Shown here: positions 18,227 through 27,518 of the stretch, in pieces
How positions within the stretch are numbered: position 1 is the stretch's first letter
Layout of the letters: every line of letters starts with the position of its first letter
The notes under the pieces: generated by a model
Seen by the model: only the letters and a program-made list of their open reading frames with translations
Databases searched by the model: none
What the model was told of the DNA's origin: nothing
From: Tigheibacillus halophilus
GTDB lineage: Bacteria; Bacillota; Bacilli; Bacillales; Amphibacillaceae
Length of the DNA stretch: 64,000 bases
Reading direction: 5' to 3'
Assembly: GCF_042683165.1 (NCBI RefSeq)
Contig: NZ_JBHUIZ010000018.1
Location: 204,548-268,547, forward strand
Translations under genes and position numbers: made by a program

Positions 18227-19234
18227 TTATTTGGCAGCCTGTTGCAGCTTGGAAATCATTTTGATCGCTTTACCTGTTCCAATAGCGACGGACTCGAGCG
18301 GGTTCGGCGCGATGTGAACTGGTACAATGATCTGTTCGGCGAGCCACTCTTGGATACCGTGCAACTGGGACCCGCCGCCTGTCAGGACAATACCATGATC
18401 TACAATATCACCACTAAGTTCTGGCGGACATTCTTCAAGTGTGGTGCGAATAGCTTCCAAAATTTGTTCAAGCAGTTCTTTAATTGCATGATGAATTTCT
18501 GTGGAGGTTACATTGACTGTTTTTGGTAAACCGGTCACCATATCACGCCCACGGATTTCCATCGTTTTTTCTTCATGATTCGGGTGTGCATAACCGATTT
18601 CCATTTTGACAGTTTCAGCTGTGCGCTCTCCAATCAGGATATTGTATTTTTTGCGGATGTATTGAATGATTTCTTCGTCCATCCGGTCGCCGCCAACACG
18701 GACTGAATTGGAAGAAACCACGCCTCCAAAGGATATGATCCCCACTTCGGATGTACCGCCCCCGATGTCGACAATCACATTAGCGATCGGCTCATCCACA
18801 GGCAGGTCAGCCCCAATCGCGGCAGCAACAGGTTCTTCTATTAAATGGACATGTTTGACGCCATAACTGGCCACTGCGTTATGAATGGCGCGGCGTTCGA
18901 CAGAAGTGCTTCCGGTTGGTGTACAAATGACTACTGTAGGTTTTCTCACGGAAAGGCCCATTTTTTTACTGACCTTCTTCAATAATTCCTTCAGCATTTG
19001 AGCCGTTACGTCAAAATCTGCAATCACCCCGTCTTTCAACGGACGGATAGGAACGATGTTTCGTGGTGTCTTTCCGATCATTTCTTTGGCTTCTTTGCCG
19101 ACAGCGACAACTTGCTTCGTGTTTATATCAATCGCAACAACAGATGGTTCATTTAAAACGATACCTTTAGATTTTGTATAAATAAGGACGTTTGCCGTAC
19201 CTAGATCGATCCCAATCTCTGTATTATTCAACAT
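18227..19234 (-). CDS. mreBH: Actin-like cell-shape protein MreBH
   Basis: 335 residues, the MreB-family length. The actin-fold ATP-binding elements are present: phosphate-1 I-G-I-D-L-G-T-A-N at 8-16, phosphate-2 V-D-I-G-G-G-T-S near 160, and the adenosine motif L-T-G-G-G-S near 290. The C-terminus (N-P-L-E-S-V-A-I-G-T-G, then I-S-K-L-Q) fits the MreBH paralogue better than MreB or Mbl, which lie in other contexts. It forms membrane-associated filaments guiding lateral wall synthesis. GGAGG precedes the ATG. In B. subtilis mreBH is SigI-dependent; an ACCCCC element occurs at 19301-19306 (minus strand) but no matching -10 was found. Confidence 0.85.
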   Translation of the reverse strand: MLNNTEIGIDLGTANVLIYTKSKGIVLNEPSVVAIDINTKQVVAVGKEAKEMIGKTPRNIVPIRPLKDGVIADFDVTAQMLKELLKKVSKKMGLSVRKPTVVICTPTGSTSVERRAIHNAVASYGVKHVHLIEEPVAAAIGADLPVDEPIANVIVDIGGGTSEVGIISFGGVVSSNSVRVGGDRMDEEIIQYIRKKYNILIGERTAETVKMEIGYAHPNHEEKTMEIRGRDMVTGLPKTVNVTSTEIHHAIKELLEQILEAIRTTLEECPPELSGDIVDHGIVLTGGGSQLHGIQEWLAEQIIVPVHIAPNPLESVAIGTGKAIKMISKLQQAAK

Positions 19235-19750
19235 AATTTAGTTCCTCCAATGATGACAGTTTTCATTCATAGCATTTCTCTATTAGTTACCCTTTTCTGG
19301 GGGTGAATCATTTTACAACCAGATTACAAATCTATGGAAACAGTCCCTTGTTGCTCTTTAATGCTTTAGCACTTTACTAAAGCGGGGGCTATCCCCATAG
19401 ATTAGTGTCTATTAAATTTCATAATACTACTAAAATAAGATGAGGGGAACTGGATTGCAAGTTTCATTTCTTTTACATTCGGCTCCTGATTGTAATATTC
19501 CTACAGCGTTTAGGGGGCTGTCAAGTATATATTTCCGGTATATTTTTCCTCTCCAATCGTTTATTTCCAATGCAGCCGGAAAAAGGGTTTTAGAAAATCC
19601 CGCATACAAAGCGGATTTTTATGTCAAAACCTGTCGGAATGCCTGTTTTCAGCATCTATGGAAATAGCAGCCAAAATTATTACAAAAAACTCGTGATATA
19701 TTATTTGTGCAACACAAAAAAACAAAATTTTTCGGGAGAGGTGTTACAAG
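19235..19750. other. Divergent intergenic region between mreBH and the CAP-domain gene
   Basis: 516 bases holding the promoters of two divergent genes. A perfect 7-bp hairpin, GCTTTAG-N7-CTAAAGC, lies at about 19363-19383. A 75-codon frame at 19440-19667 has no ribosome-binding site or recognisable composition and is not accepted as a gene. Confidence 0.5.
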
Positions 19751-20563
19751 ATGTTTAAACAGATCACCACGGTGGCAGTATTGTCATCTGCAATATTATT
19801 TGGCGGTGCCTCCTTACATTCAGCGGATGCGTCGGCACAAGACCAGGGACAGTCCCAGCCGTACAAAATATATTATTCTACTAACTACAGCTGGAACAAT
19901 CTAAATCAGGATAGCGACTTCAGCAATATGTTTAAGAATTGTTTCTCATGGCAGAATCATTCTGATCAAGCCGCACAGAACCAAGGACAAAATACACAAT
20001 CACAAAAAGCACCGGAGAAACAGCAAGCTGCACAGCAAAAACCAGCGAAGCAGCAAACACAAGAAACTGTTCAGCAGAAGCCCGCTAAGCAGCAAGCACA
20101 ACAAGCTGAAAAACAGCCAGCTAAACAACAAACAACGGAACAGTCAACTGAAGATCAGAAACAATCCGCTTCGAGCAAGCAGCAAGGATTGAGCGATTAT
20201 GAACAGCAAGTAGTAGATTTGACAAACCAGGAACGTGCCAAGGAAGGCTTGAAGCCGTTAAAAGCAGATGTGGAATTGAGCAAAGTAGCTCGTGAAAAAT
20301 CACATGATATGGCAGTGAATGGTTACTTTTCTCACAATAGCCCGACCTATGGCTCGCCATTTGATATGATGAAGAGCTGGGGAATCAGCTATAACACCGC
20401 TGGGGAAAATATTGCTAAAGGACAAAAAACACCACAAGAAGTTGTCAATGCATGGATGAATAGTGAAGGCCACCGAGCTAATATCATGAATCCGAAGTTC
20501 ACAAAAATCGGAGTAGGTTATTCTTCCCAAGGCAATATCTGGACACAACAGTTCATTGGCTAA
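19751..20563 (+). CDS. Secreted CAP/SCP-domain protein (YkwD-like)
   Basis: 270 residues. A signal peptide (about 1-29, ending S-A-D-A-S-A) is followed by a short aromatic, Asn-rich segment (about 35-75) and a low-complexity linker of Gln, Ala, Lys and Pro with repeated Q-K-P-A-K-Q-Q units (about 76-145). The C-terminal CAP domain (about 150-270) shows LTNQERAKEGL, H-N-S-P-T-Y-G-S-P-F, A-G-E-N-I-A and H-R-A-N-I-M-N, with the conserved His and Glu of the CAP cavity. Such proteins are exported, often at sporulation or in the spore coat; biochemical function is unknown. A terminator follows directly. Confidence 0.85.
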   Translation: MFKQITTVAVLSSAILFGGASLHSADASAQDQGQSQPYKIYYSTNYSWNNLNQDSDFSNMFKNCFSWQNHSDQAAQNQGQNTQSQKAPEKQQAAQQKPAKQQTQETVQQKPAKQQAQQAEKQPAKQQTTEQSTEDQKQSASSKQQGLSDYEQQVVDLTNQERAKEGLKPLKADVELSKVAREKSHDMAVNGYFSHNSPTYGSPFDMMKSWGISYNTAGENIAKGQKTPQEVVNAWMNSEGHRANIMNPKFTKIGVGYSSQGNIWTQQFIG

Positions 20564-20589
20564 ACAATGTACAAAAACAAAAAACGAAG

Positions 20590-20625
20590 AACCTGCCGTC
20601 CTGAAATGTGCCGGCAGGTTTTTTA
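20590..20625 (+). terminator. Terminator after the CAP-domain gene
   Basis: AACCTGCCG pairs with CGGCAGGTT and is followed by six T's. Confidence 0.9.
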
Positions 20626-20812
20626 TGGCATTCATCAGTGGAAGGGACCGTTTTCTTTTCGATTCACCAGGGTAATAAGAAATGGTACATATTGTTTCTG
20701 TTGTGGCAGACTGGCTTTTGGTTTATATTTTGGATAGATAATGGTCATCATGTCTGTAGGTACTTTATTAAAAAGCTGGCCGTTTTTGATGCAACTGGTA
20801 AGGGGTGATCGT

Positions 20813-21808
20813 TTGGTACAAGGAACAGCGAATTGGAGTACAGAACAAAATAAAGAGTGGCTGCAAGAATATGTGAACGACTGGGTTTCTTTCTACCGTA
20901 AACATACAGATGATGGAAAGGTAGCGGATTATATACCTTTGTTAAAAGAGGCCGATCCGAATCTGCTTGGAATCTCGATCATTGGTACAGATGGCATGAA
21001 AATCAGATCGGGTGATGTGAGTCAAAGTTTTACTTTGCAAAGCATTTCAAAGGTGCTCAGTTTTATTGTGGCCTGCATGACACGTGGTGTGACGTATATT
21101 TTAAATCGAGTGGATGTGGAGCCGACTGGAGAAGCCTTCAATTCAATCATGCATTTGGAAATGAAGGGGCCGAAAAAACCATTCAATCCGTTTGTCAATG
21201 CAGGAGCAATTACTGTTACTTCCATGCTGGAAGGGAATACCTCTGATGAAAAAATGGCACCGATTTATAATCTGCTGGAAAAAATGCTTGGGTATCGTCC
21301 GGTTTTAAATGTGGATATTTACGAGTCAGAACGGGATTCTTCCATGCGTAACAGAGCGATTGGCTACTATTTGCTGGAAACAGGTTTTTTGGAATCCGAT
21401 TTGAATATCACTTTGGAAACGTATTTCAAGCAGTGTTCCATAAATATCACTGTGGATGATCTGGCGCGGATAGGGGTCATATTGGCAAATGACGGAGAAG
21501 ATCCGGATACGAAAACGGAAATCATTCCAAGACAGGTTGCCAGGATTGTGAAGGCATTGATGCTTACCTGTGGTATGTATGATGCTTCGGGAAAATTTGC
21601 AACATACGTTGGTGTGCCTGCCAAAAGTGGTGTATCCGGAGGCATTATAGCGGTGGCCCCGCCGCGTGTCCGTGAAGAGGAATTGCCATTCATGAGTGGC
21701 TGCGGTATCGGAGTATTCGGCCCGGCGCTTGATGAAAGAGGGAATAGTATCGCCGGCATCCGATTGTTGAAGCATATTGCATCACAGTGGGATTTAAGTG
21801 TATTTTAA
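20813..21808 (+). CDS. glsA: Glutaminase
   Basis: 331 residues from TTG 20813, which lies behind AAGGGG; a frame open to 20741 would add 24 residues without a site. The serine-lysine catalytic pair is S-I-S-K (Ser77, Lys80), and the substrate motif N-P-F-V-N-A-G-A-I follows at about 122-130, the hallmark of beta-lactamase-fold glutaminases. It hydrolyses glutamine to glutamate and ammonia. It converges on an AGCS sodium:amino-acid symporter gene at 22277-23644; in B. subtilis glsA is paired with the glutamine symporter gene glnT, so a joint role in glutamine use is likely. Confidence 0.9.
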   Translation: MVQGTANWSTEQNKEWLQEYVNDWVSFYRKHTDDGKVADYIPLLKEADPNLLGISIIGTDGMKIRSGDVSQSFTLQSISKVLSFIVACMTRGVTYILNRVDVEPTGEAFNSIMHLEMKGPKKPFNPFVNAGAITVTSMLEGNTSDEKMAPIYNLLEKMLGYRPVLNVDIYESERDSSMRNRAIGYYLLETGFLESDLNITLETYFKQCSINITVDDLARIGVILANDGEDPDTKTEIIPRQVARIVKALMLTCGMYDASGKFATYVGVPAKSGVSGGIIAVAPPRVREEELPFMSGCGIGVFGPALDERGNSIAGIRLLKHIASQWDLSVF

Positions 21809-21867
21809 TTGAAATAGGTTTCTGGGCCATTGTGGAAAAAACGGCTATCCATACGAAAATCTTCTAT

Positions 21868-21908
21868 AAAAGAGATGGCTTGGTAAGTTCCCAAGCCATC
21901 TCTTTTAA
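21868..21908 (+). terminator. Terminator after glsA
   Basis: AAAGAGATGGCTTGG and its exact complement flank a short loop and are followed by TTTT. The T's/A's on both sides suggest bidirectional action between converging genes. Confidence 0.9.
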
Positions 21909-21918
21909 CACTGCAAGA

Positions 21919-22227
21919 CTATATATCATTATGGATCGAAACAATATAAAAAATCCATTTTCTTTTTACCTTCCAATTCGCTATTTCACTTTGTGTGGCA
22001 TGGTCGAATGGCGGTTTGGTCAAAGTATAATATCTCTCATTTTGCTTACCGATTTTATGAATGTCTGTCTGATTCACTATTTTTGTAGTAAGACCGGATG
22101 TAATATACCCATTTTCGAGCAAGTGCTCCCTCAGCGCTAGTTTTGGAGAAAGGCGGCTGATGAGGATGGTAAGAAAAAAGAGAAGTACAACCGTAAGAAA
22201 AATGGCTTTCACATGTTTGTTTTCCAC
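21919..22227 (-). CDS. Small membrane-anchored protein of unknown function
   Basis: 102 residues from GTG 22227, with AAAGGGG about seven bases upstream. One N-terminal hydrophobic helix (about residues 6-22, FLTVVLLFFLTIL) is followed by a polar domain rich in Lys, Thr and Asn, so it is probably anchored with the C-terminus outside. It lies 49 bases downstream of the AGCS symporter on the same strand and may be co-transcribed. No family recognised; the coding call rests on length, ribosome-binding site and codon pattern. Confidence 0.55.
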   Translation of the reverse strand: MENKHVKAIFLTVVLLFFLTILISRLSPKLALREHLLENGYITSGLTTKIVNQTDIHKIGKQNERYYTLTKPPFDHATQSEIANWKVKRKWIFYIVSIHNDI

Positions 22228-22276
22228 TGTTTTACCCCTTTTCCATTGAGCTTTCCAATCATTGCTGTGGAACAAA

Positions 22277-23644
22277 TCAGGAAATATTTTTCATTCTCTG
22301 CTCTTTTTCCCGTTCTTTTTCTTCCTTTGCCACCTTTAGGAAGCGTTTTGTTTCAAAAGCTACTACACCGGATAAACCTAGCAGTCCGACAAGGTTCGGG
22401 AAGGCCATAAGGGCATTCATGATATCTGAAATGCTCCAAACCACATTAAGTTGTGATACAGCACCGATCATGACTGCTGCTACAAAAACAATCCGGTAAT
22501 AAGGAATGGCTTTATCAGAGAATAAGTAGGAAAAGCACTTTTCTCCGTAGTATGACCAGCCAACCAGGGTGGAAAAGGCGAAAAGCACGATTCCGATAGT
22601 GACGATGTATCCACCAGCTCCCCCAAGAAATTGAGTGAAAGCTGCGGACGTCAGTGCGACACCTTCCAGCCCCCCATCGTAAAGTCCGGACATGACGATA
22701 GTGATCCCTGTAATGGAACAAACCAAAATCGTGTCAATGAACACTTGTGTCATGGAAACGAGTGCCTGGCGTCCAGGATAATCAGTTTTCGCCGCCGCCG
22801 CAGCTATAGGAGCCGATCCGAGACCTGCTTCGTTTGAGAATACACCCCGTGCAACACCAAAACGGATGACTGTGCCTAAAATACCGCCTCCGAGCGCGGA
22901 ACCAGTAAACGCATCATTGAAAATCAAACCGATTGCTCCAGGAACAACTTCCCAGTTCATGACCATGACGATCAGCCCGCCAATCAGATAGAATAATGCC
23001 ATGATAGGAACGAAAAAGGCGGTGACTTTGCCAATTGCTTTGATGCCCCCAAGTATAACAAGACCTGTCAATAACGTAAGTATAATACCAGTAACCCAGG
23101 TTGGAACGCTGAATGCATCCAGCAGCGCTCCTGAGACAGAGTTTGACTGCGTCATATTGCCTATACCAAAGGCTGCAATAGATCCAAATATTGCAAACAA
23201 AATACCAAGCCACTTTGCTTTCAAACCGTGTTCAAGATAATACATCGGACCGCCGGACATTTGTCCTTTACTGTTTGTGACACGAAACTTCACAGCCAGA
23301 ATCGCCTCAGAGTATTTTGTTGCCATTCCGAATAATGCCGACAGCCACATCCAGAATACTGCTCCAGGCCCGCCCATGACGACTGCTGTCGCTACTCCGA
23401 CAATGTTGCCGGTACCGATGGTTGCTGCCATGGCAGTTGTCAAAGCTTCATAATGACTGATGTCGCCTTTTGATTTTTTGTCCTGCCTTTTCGGACTGAA
23501 TGCCAATTTTATGGCATAGGGAAGTGTCCGAAACTGCAAAAATCCAAGTCTGCCTGTTAAATAGATTCCTGTTCCTACAATAAGAACTAATGTGATTGGT
23601 CCCCAGACAAAATCGCTGACTTTTCCTAGAAATGCATCCAACAT
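22277..23644 (-). CDS. Sodium:alanine/glycine/glutamine symporter (AGCS family)
   Basis: 455 residues with about eleven transmembrane helices. The AGCS signature is clear: G-T-G-N-I-V-G-V-A-T near 90, G-G-P-M-Y-Y-L near 146, and S-N-E-A-G-L-G-S-A-P near 275. Members import alanine, glycine or glutamine with Na+. The convergent glutaminase gene makes glutamine (GlnT-like) a reasonable guess, but alanine (AlsT-like) cannot be excluded. The C-terminus is a charged tail of Lys and Glu. AGGGGGA precedes the ATG. Confidence 0.85.
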   Translation of the reverse strand: MLDAFLGKVSDFVWGPITLVLIVGTGIYLTGRLGFLQFRTLPYAIKLAFSPKRQDKKSKGDISHYEALTTAMAATIGTGNIVGVATAVVMGGPGAVFWMWLSALFGMATKYSEAILAVKFRVTNSKGQMSGGPMYYLEHGLKAKWLGILFAIFGSIAAFGIGNMTQSNSVSGALLDAFSVPTWVTGIILTLLTGLVILGGIKAIGKVTAFFVPIMALFYLIGGLIVMVMNWEVVPGAIGLIFNDAFTGSALGGGILGTVIRFGVARGVFSNEAGLGSAPIAAAAAKTDYPGRQALVSMTQVFIDTILVCSITGITIVMSGLYDGGLEGVALTSAAFTQFLGGAGGYIVTIGIVLFAFSTLVGWSYYGEKCFSYLFSDKAIPYYRIVFVAAVMIGAVSQLNVVWSISDIMNALMAFPNLVGLLGLSGVVAFETKRFLKVAKEEKEREKEQRMKNIS

Positions 23645-24152
23645 ATATCCCCCTGTCTATTAAATATATTATAGTTCCTATATCAAATATTGCGAACATT
23701 TAATGATAAGTCAATACTTTTTTTGTATAAATTGTAAGGAATGTTTTTTGATCATGTTAACATAGTTGCCATAATTGAATTGCCGTTGGATGCGAAATCT
23801 GACAGAATCAACCATCATGTGCATATCTTTTATGCGAAAACAGTGAAATAGTGGAGATTCATGTCGATTTGATTATATAATTACTGTGGATGATCAGAAT
23901 AATGATGGTAATACGCAGTAACCGGAATGAATCAAGACTGTAAGAAGGGAAATGCGCAGATATTGGGCAGAAAGGTTACCTGGGATGTTTCTTGCATGAA
24001 AACAGCTCCGGCGAGAGCCAGCGACGCGTTTAGCTTTTGCCAGGCTTTGTGCAATGCTGCTAAGGGTGTCCTCTATCGGCTTGGCGAATTTCAAGTTTTA
24101 TTAGGATTATATCCGGGACAAATATCATATAACAAGAAGGAGAGTTATTATT
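23645..24152. other. Intergenic region with a candidate SigB promoter for ytxH
   Basis: About 508 bases between divergent genes. Near the right end, GTTTTA (24095-24100) and GGGACA (24115-24120), 14 bases apart, resemble the general-stress sigma-B consensus (GTTTAA, GGGTAT), 33 bases before the ytxH start. Open frames inside the gap (such as 23927-24223) overlap ytxH in another frame and lack support. Confidence 0.45.
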
Positions 24153-24431
24153 ATGGGAAAGCGAAAACTATTGACAGGGATTATTTCAGGAGCAGTTATC
24201 GGCGGCATTGTCGCATTGTTTGATAAAGATGCCAGAGGATATGCCAAGGAAAAAATTTCGTCTGCGAAATCATGCAGCGCTAATATCTTGAAAAATCCTT
24301 CCGAAGCATTGCGCAATGTGAGCGGAACAGTAAACAGCTTTAACACGACATTCTCCAATCAGGTAGACAATGCCATCAACGCTTTGGAGCAAGTGGAAGA
24401 CACAGTTAATAAAGTGATTAAACGCGGATAA
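24153..24431 (+). CDS. ytxH: YtxH-like general stress protein
   Basis: 92 residues. A glycine-rich hydrophobic N-terminal segment (G-I-I-S-G-A-V-I-G-G-I-V-A-L-F, about 9-23) is followed by an amphipathic region of Asn, Ser and Lys, the layout of YtxH/DUF948-type envelope-associated stress proteins. AAGGAG is placed 10 bases before the ATG. A candidate SigB promoter lies upstream, which matches the known stress control of ytxH-like genes. The exact paralogue is uncertain. It is followed after 69 bases by yfkH; a GCCCGCT/AGCGGGC hairpin between them has no T run. Confidence 0.65.
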   Translation: MGKRKLLTGIISGAVIGGIVALFDKDARGYAKEKISSAKSCSANILKNPSEALRNVSGTVNSFNTTFSNQVDNAINALEQVEDTVNKVIKRG

Positions 24432-24500
24432 CCTGCCCGCTACCGGCGAAGCGCCTGCAGCGGGCGGACGTTCCTGCCTGTTGCCAAGGAGGGCGAACCA

Positions 24501-25322
24501 TTGAGGCAAACAATCAACTTTATCAGAAAGCTGATGAAAAAATTATCCAGCCATGATGTGTTTGGACTTGCTGCCCAGCTGTCTTATTTTTTTCTGTTGT
24601 CATTGTTTCCGCTATTATTGTTTATGATGACTTTAATCGGTTTTTTACCGATTGATGAACAATCTATACTTGATATGGTAGCAATGGTGGCACCGGACCA
24701 AACAATGGACCTGATCAACACCAACATTAGTACACTGCTGAACCAGCAAAACAGCGGATTATTGTCCTTCAGTATCATTGCGACGCTTTGGTCGGCTTCA
24801 AACGGCGTAAATGCCTTGACCAAGGCACTGAACAGGGCGTATGGAGTGGAAGAGAATCGGACTTTTATTGTTTCGAGGTTGATCGCGTTAGTTTTGACAT
24901 TAGCTATGATTGTAGTGATCGTGCTGGCGATTTTATTACCCATCCTAGGTAAAATGATCGGCATGTATGTGTTTTCCCTTTTTGGATTATCGGAAGATTT
25001 TACAAAAGTATGGAACCTGTTGCGATGGGTAATGACCTCTGTTGTTTTCTTCATAGTGTTTTTGGCGTTTTACAGAATGGCGCCCAACAAACGAATATAC
25101 CTGCGGGACGCAGTTGCGGGAGCGTTATTCACTACGATTTGCTGGCAGCTTGTTTCACTGATATTTTCTTTCTATGTAAGTACAATTGGTAATTACACCG
25201 CTACATATGGCAGTCTGGGCGCTGTAATCATCCTGATGATCTGGTTTTATATTTCCGGTATCATCATGATTATCGGCGGCATCATCAATGCCATGAAAAC
25301 AGAGAAAGTGGAAGTAAAATAG
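24501..25322 (+). CDS. yfkH: YihY/UPF0761 family membrane protein (YfkH)
   Basis: 273 residues with about six transmembrane helices. The family features are the N-terminal hydrophilic stretch leading to L-A-A-Q-L-S-Y-F-F-L-L-S-L-F-P, and the later L-W-S-A-S-N-G-V-N-A-L-T-K-A-L-N-R-A-Y-G block (about 100-118). Older names such as ribonuclease BN are mistaken; its function is unknown. TTG 24501 is preceded by AAGGAGGG at a proper distance. It converges with pfeT; the two stop codons share one bidirectional terminator. Confidence 0.85.
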   Translation: MRQTINFIRKLMKKLSSHDVFGLAAQLSYFFLLSLFPLLLFMMTLIGFLPIDEQSILDMVAMVAPDQTMDLINTNISTLLNQQNSGLLSFSIIATLWSASNGVNALTKALNRAYGVEENRTFIVSRLIALVLTLAMIVVIVLAILLPILGKMIGMYVFSLFGLSEDFTKVWNLLRWVMTSVVFFIVFLAFYRMAPNKRIYLRDAVAGALFTTICWQLVSLIFSFYVSTIGNYTATYGSLGAVIILMIWFYISGIIMIIGGIINAMKTEKVEVK

Positions 25323-25348
25323 CTGCCTTATCTTCGGCAGCTATTTTA
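25317..25348. terminator. Bidirectional terminator shared by yfkH and pfeT
   Basis: AAAATAGCTGCC and its complement GGCAGCTATTTT flank an eight-base loop. The stem overlaps the stop codon of yfkH and the last codons of pfeT. Confidence 0.85.
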
Positions 25349-27281
25349 ACAGGCGCAAGCCATTTAAAATCACGAGAATCGTGCTTCCTTCATGTCCAAT
25401 GACACCAAATGGCAAATCGATGACCTGTAAGAAGTTCGAAAGAATCAATAAAGTGATGACAGCCAATGAAAAGAAAATATTTTGTTTGACAATCCGATTC
25501 ATTCGCTTGGAAAGGGTCATTGCCTCACCGATTTTCTGAAGATCGCTTTTCATTAGAATGACATCTGCTGTTTCCAGCGCGACATCAGTTCCTTCACCCA
25601 TTGCGATGGATACGTCTGCACTGGCGAGTGCGGGAGCGTCGTTGATACCGTCACCGACCATGGCTACCTGGCTGTATACATGACGCAGATTTTTGATATG
25701 TGTCATTTTTTCACCAGGTAAGCAATTTGCAATGTAATGGTTGAGCCCCGCCTCTGATGCGATAGCCTTGGCGGTTACACCATTATCTCCAGTCAGCATG
25801 ACAGGTTCGATCTTTTTGGATTTGAGTGTTTGAATGATTTTCTTTCCAGATGTCCGAATGGTATCTTTCAGCCCGAATACAGCCACTGTTTTGCCGTCGA
25901 CTTTAACTAAGGTGATGGTTTTTCCCGCTTCGGCCAGTTTTTTCAAAAGGTATTCCGCAAAACCCTCCATCAGATCATCATCATTTTCCGGCTTGACAAT
26001 TTCCCACAAATGACCCTCGACATCCGCTCTAACGCCTTTTCCCCCGGCTGTTTTCATACGACTGATAATGACCTCGTTGTCTTTGTGATCTTTCAGCTTT
26101 TCCTGTGCGAATGTGACGATTGCTTTGGCAAGGGGATGCGTAGACTCTTTTTCAATTGCGGCAGCAGCAGCCAATATTTTATCTGCGTCAACATCCGGGT
26201 GGTATAGGGCATCCGTCACGAATGGTTTTCCGTTCGTCAATGTACCAGTTTTATCAAAAGCTATTGCCTTGATGTGGGCCAAGTTTTCCAGATGGACTCC
26301 CCCTTTGAACAAAACGCCATTTTTGGCACTATTGGAAATAGCTGATAATGTCGCAGGCATGATAGAGGCTACTAATGCACAAGGTGAAGCTACCACGAGC
26401 AGGATCATAGCCCTGTATATACTTTCGGAAAAAGACCATCCGAAAAATAGATAAGGTAAAAACATCATAATAGCCACCACACCAAGAACAGCCTTAACGT
26501 ATGTACCTTCGAAGCGTTCGATGAAAAGCTGTGCTGGTGATCTTTCTTCTTTCGCGTTTTGCACCATCTGGATGATCTTTTGAAAAAGCGTCTCTGATGC
26601 TCGTTTCGTGATTTTAATGTAAATGGTGCCATCTAGTGCTACAGTCCCGGCAAAAACCTCTTCCTTGTTTTTTCTTAAAACAGGCATGGATTCCCCGGTG
26701 ATCGTGCTTTCATCGATGGCTGTTTCTCCATTTTCTATAATACCATCAGCCGGAATGCGTTCTCCAGCCCGTACGAGAATCGTATCGTTGATTGTAAGGT
26801 CTTCCACTTTGACACGTTCTATTTCGCCGTGGTTAATCCGTAGTGCGTCCTCAGGCTGCAGTTCCATCAAAGCGGAAATTTCCTTGTTGCTCTTGTTCAT
26901 GGTATATGTTTCCAAGGCCCCTGACAAAGCAAAAATAAAAATCAGCACAGCACCTTCCGTCCAATAACCGATCGCAGCCGACCCAATCGCAGCCAGTATC
27001 ATCAGCAACTCGACATTCAACTGTTTATCATGCATCGTATCGAGGATGCCTTCTTTTGCTTTGGCATAGCCCCCGATCATAAATGCCGCCACGTGAAGAA
27101 TGATGAAAGAGATAGGAGAGATGCTTCCCGAGAACCCCCATGCGAGTAAAATCAGCAGACCACTTGTCAATGCAGCAACTAACTCTAAATGGGCAGCGAG
27201 CTTAACGAACAAAAAGCATTTCTTTTTACGATCCGCCTTCATTACAGACGGATCGTGTATTGTTTTTGGATTTGCTTCCAT
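25341..27281 (-). CDS. pfeT: PerR-type iron/zinc-efflux P1B ATPase (PfeT/ZosA-like)
   Basis: 646 residues from ATG 27281 (GGGGAGGAATC upstream). P-type ATPase motifs in order: T-G-E-S at 195-198, S-P-C at 299-301 in helix 6, D-K-T-G-T at 343-347 (phosphorylated Asp343), S-T-H-P-L-A, and G-D-G-I-N-D. The S-P-C motif with I-M-P-A-T-L after it and the C-terminal H-E-G-S-T-I-L-V-I-L-N-G-L are those of the P1B4-like PfeT group, which exports Fe(II) under peroxide stress in B. subtilis (formerly ZosA). No N-terminal metal-binding domain is present, as in that group. A Per box upstream supports PerR control. Confidence 0.85.
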   Translation of the reverse strand: MEANPKTIHDPSVMKADRKKKCFLFVKLAAHLELVAALTSGLLILLAWGFSGSISPISFIILHVAAFMIGGYAKAKEGILDTMHDKQLNVELLMILAAIGSAAIGYWTEGAVLIFIFALSGALETYTMNKSNKEISALMELQPEDALRINHGEIERVKVEDLTINDTILVRAGERIPADGIIENGETAIDESTITGESMPVLRKNKEEVFAGTVALDGTIYIKITKRASETLFQKIIQMVQNAKEERSPAQLFIERFEGTYVKAVLGVVAIMMFLPYLFFGWSFSESIYRAMILLVVASPCALVASIMPATLSAISNSAKNGVLFKGGVHLENLAHIKAIAFDKTGTLTNGKPFVTDALYHPDVDADKILAAAAAIEKESTHPLAKAIVTFAQEKLKDHKDNEVIISRMKTAGGKGVRADVEGHLWEIVKPENDDDLMEGFAEYLLKKLAEAGKTITLVKVDGKTVAVFGLKDTIRTSGKKIIQTLKSKKIEPVMLTGDNGVTAKAIASEAGLNHYIANCLPGEKMTHIKNLRHVYSQVAMVGDGINDAPALASADVSIAMGEGTDVALETADVILMKSDLQKIGEAMTLSKRMNRIVKQNIFFSLAVITLLILSNFLQVIDLPFGVIGHEGSTILVILNGLRLLK

Positions 27282-27320
27282 TTTGATTCCTCCCCTTTTG
27301 ATGCTACAATACATATTACA

Positions 27321-27358
27321 TTATAATAATTATTATTTGGTATTCATTATTATCATAA
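27321..27358 (-). promoter_or_regulatory. Per box(es) upstream of pfeT
   Basis: TTATAATAATTATTA (27321-27335) matches the PerR consensus TTATAATNATTATAA except at one symmetric base. A weaker, overlapping-type second copy (ATTATTATCATAA, about 27346-27358) follows. Both lie 40-77 bases before the pfeT start, and the minus-strand TTGCTT/TATGAT promoter reads through them. Confidence 0.8.
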
Positions 27359-27518
27359 CATGTCAGTGGAGAAAAGCAATAAAAATATATAATTTGTTAT
27401 CGCTTCAACTTAACAGATAGTATATAGATACAGTTATATGAAAAGTTGAAAAGAAAGGGGTTAACTGTTACAATCATAAATGTTTAAAGTATATAACAGA
27501 TATAAGGGGAGTTTTGCG

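Noticed and set aside
19301..19306. SigI -35 element (ACCCCC) before mreBH
   Set aside because: No CGAA-type -10 at the proper distance.
19440..19667. 75-codon plus-strand frame
   Set aside because: No ribosome-binding site, no family features, lies in a divergent promoter region.
23927..24223. 98-codon frame overlapping the ytxH start
   Set aside because: Runs into ytxH in another frame and lacks a ribosome-binding site.
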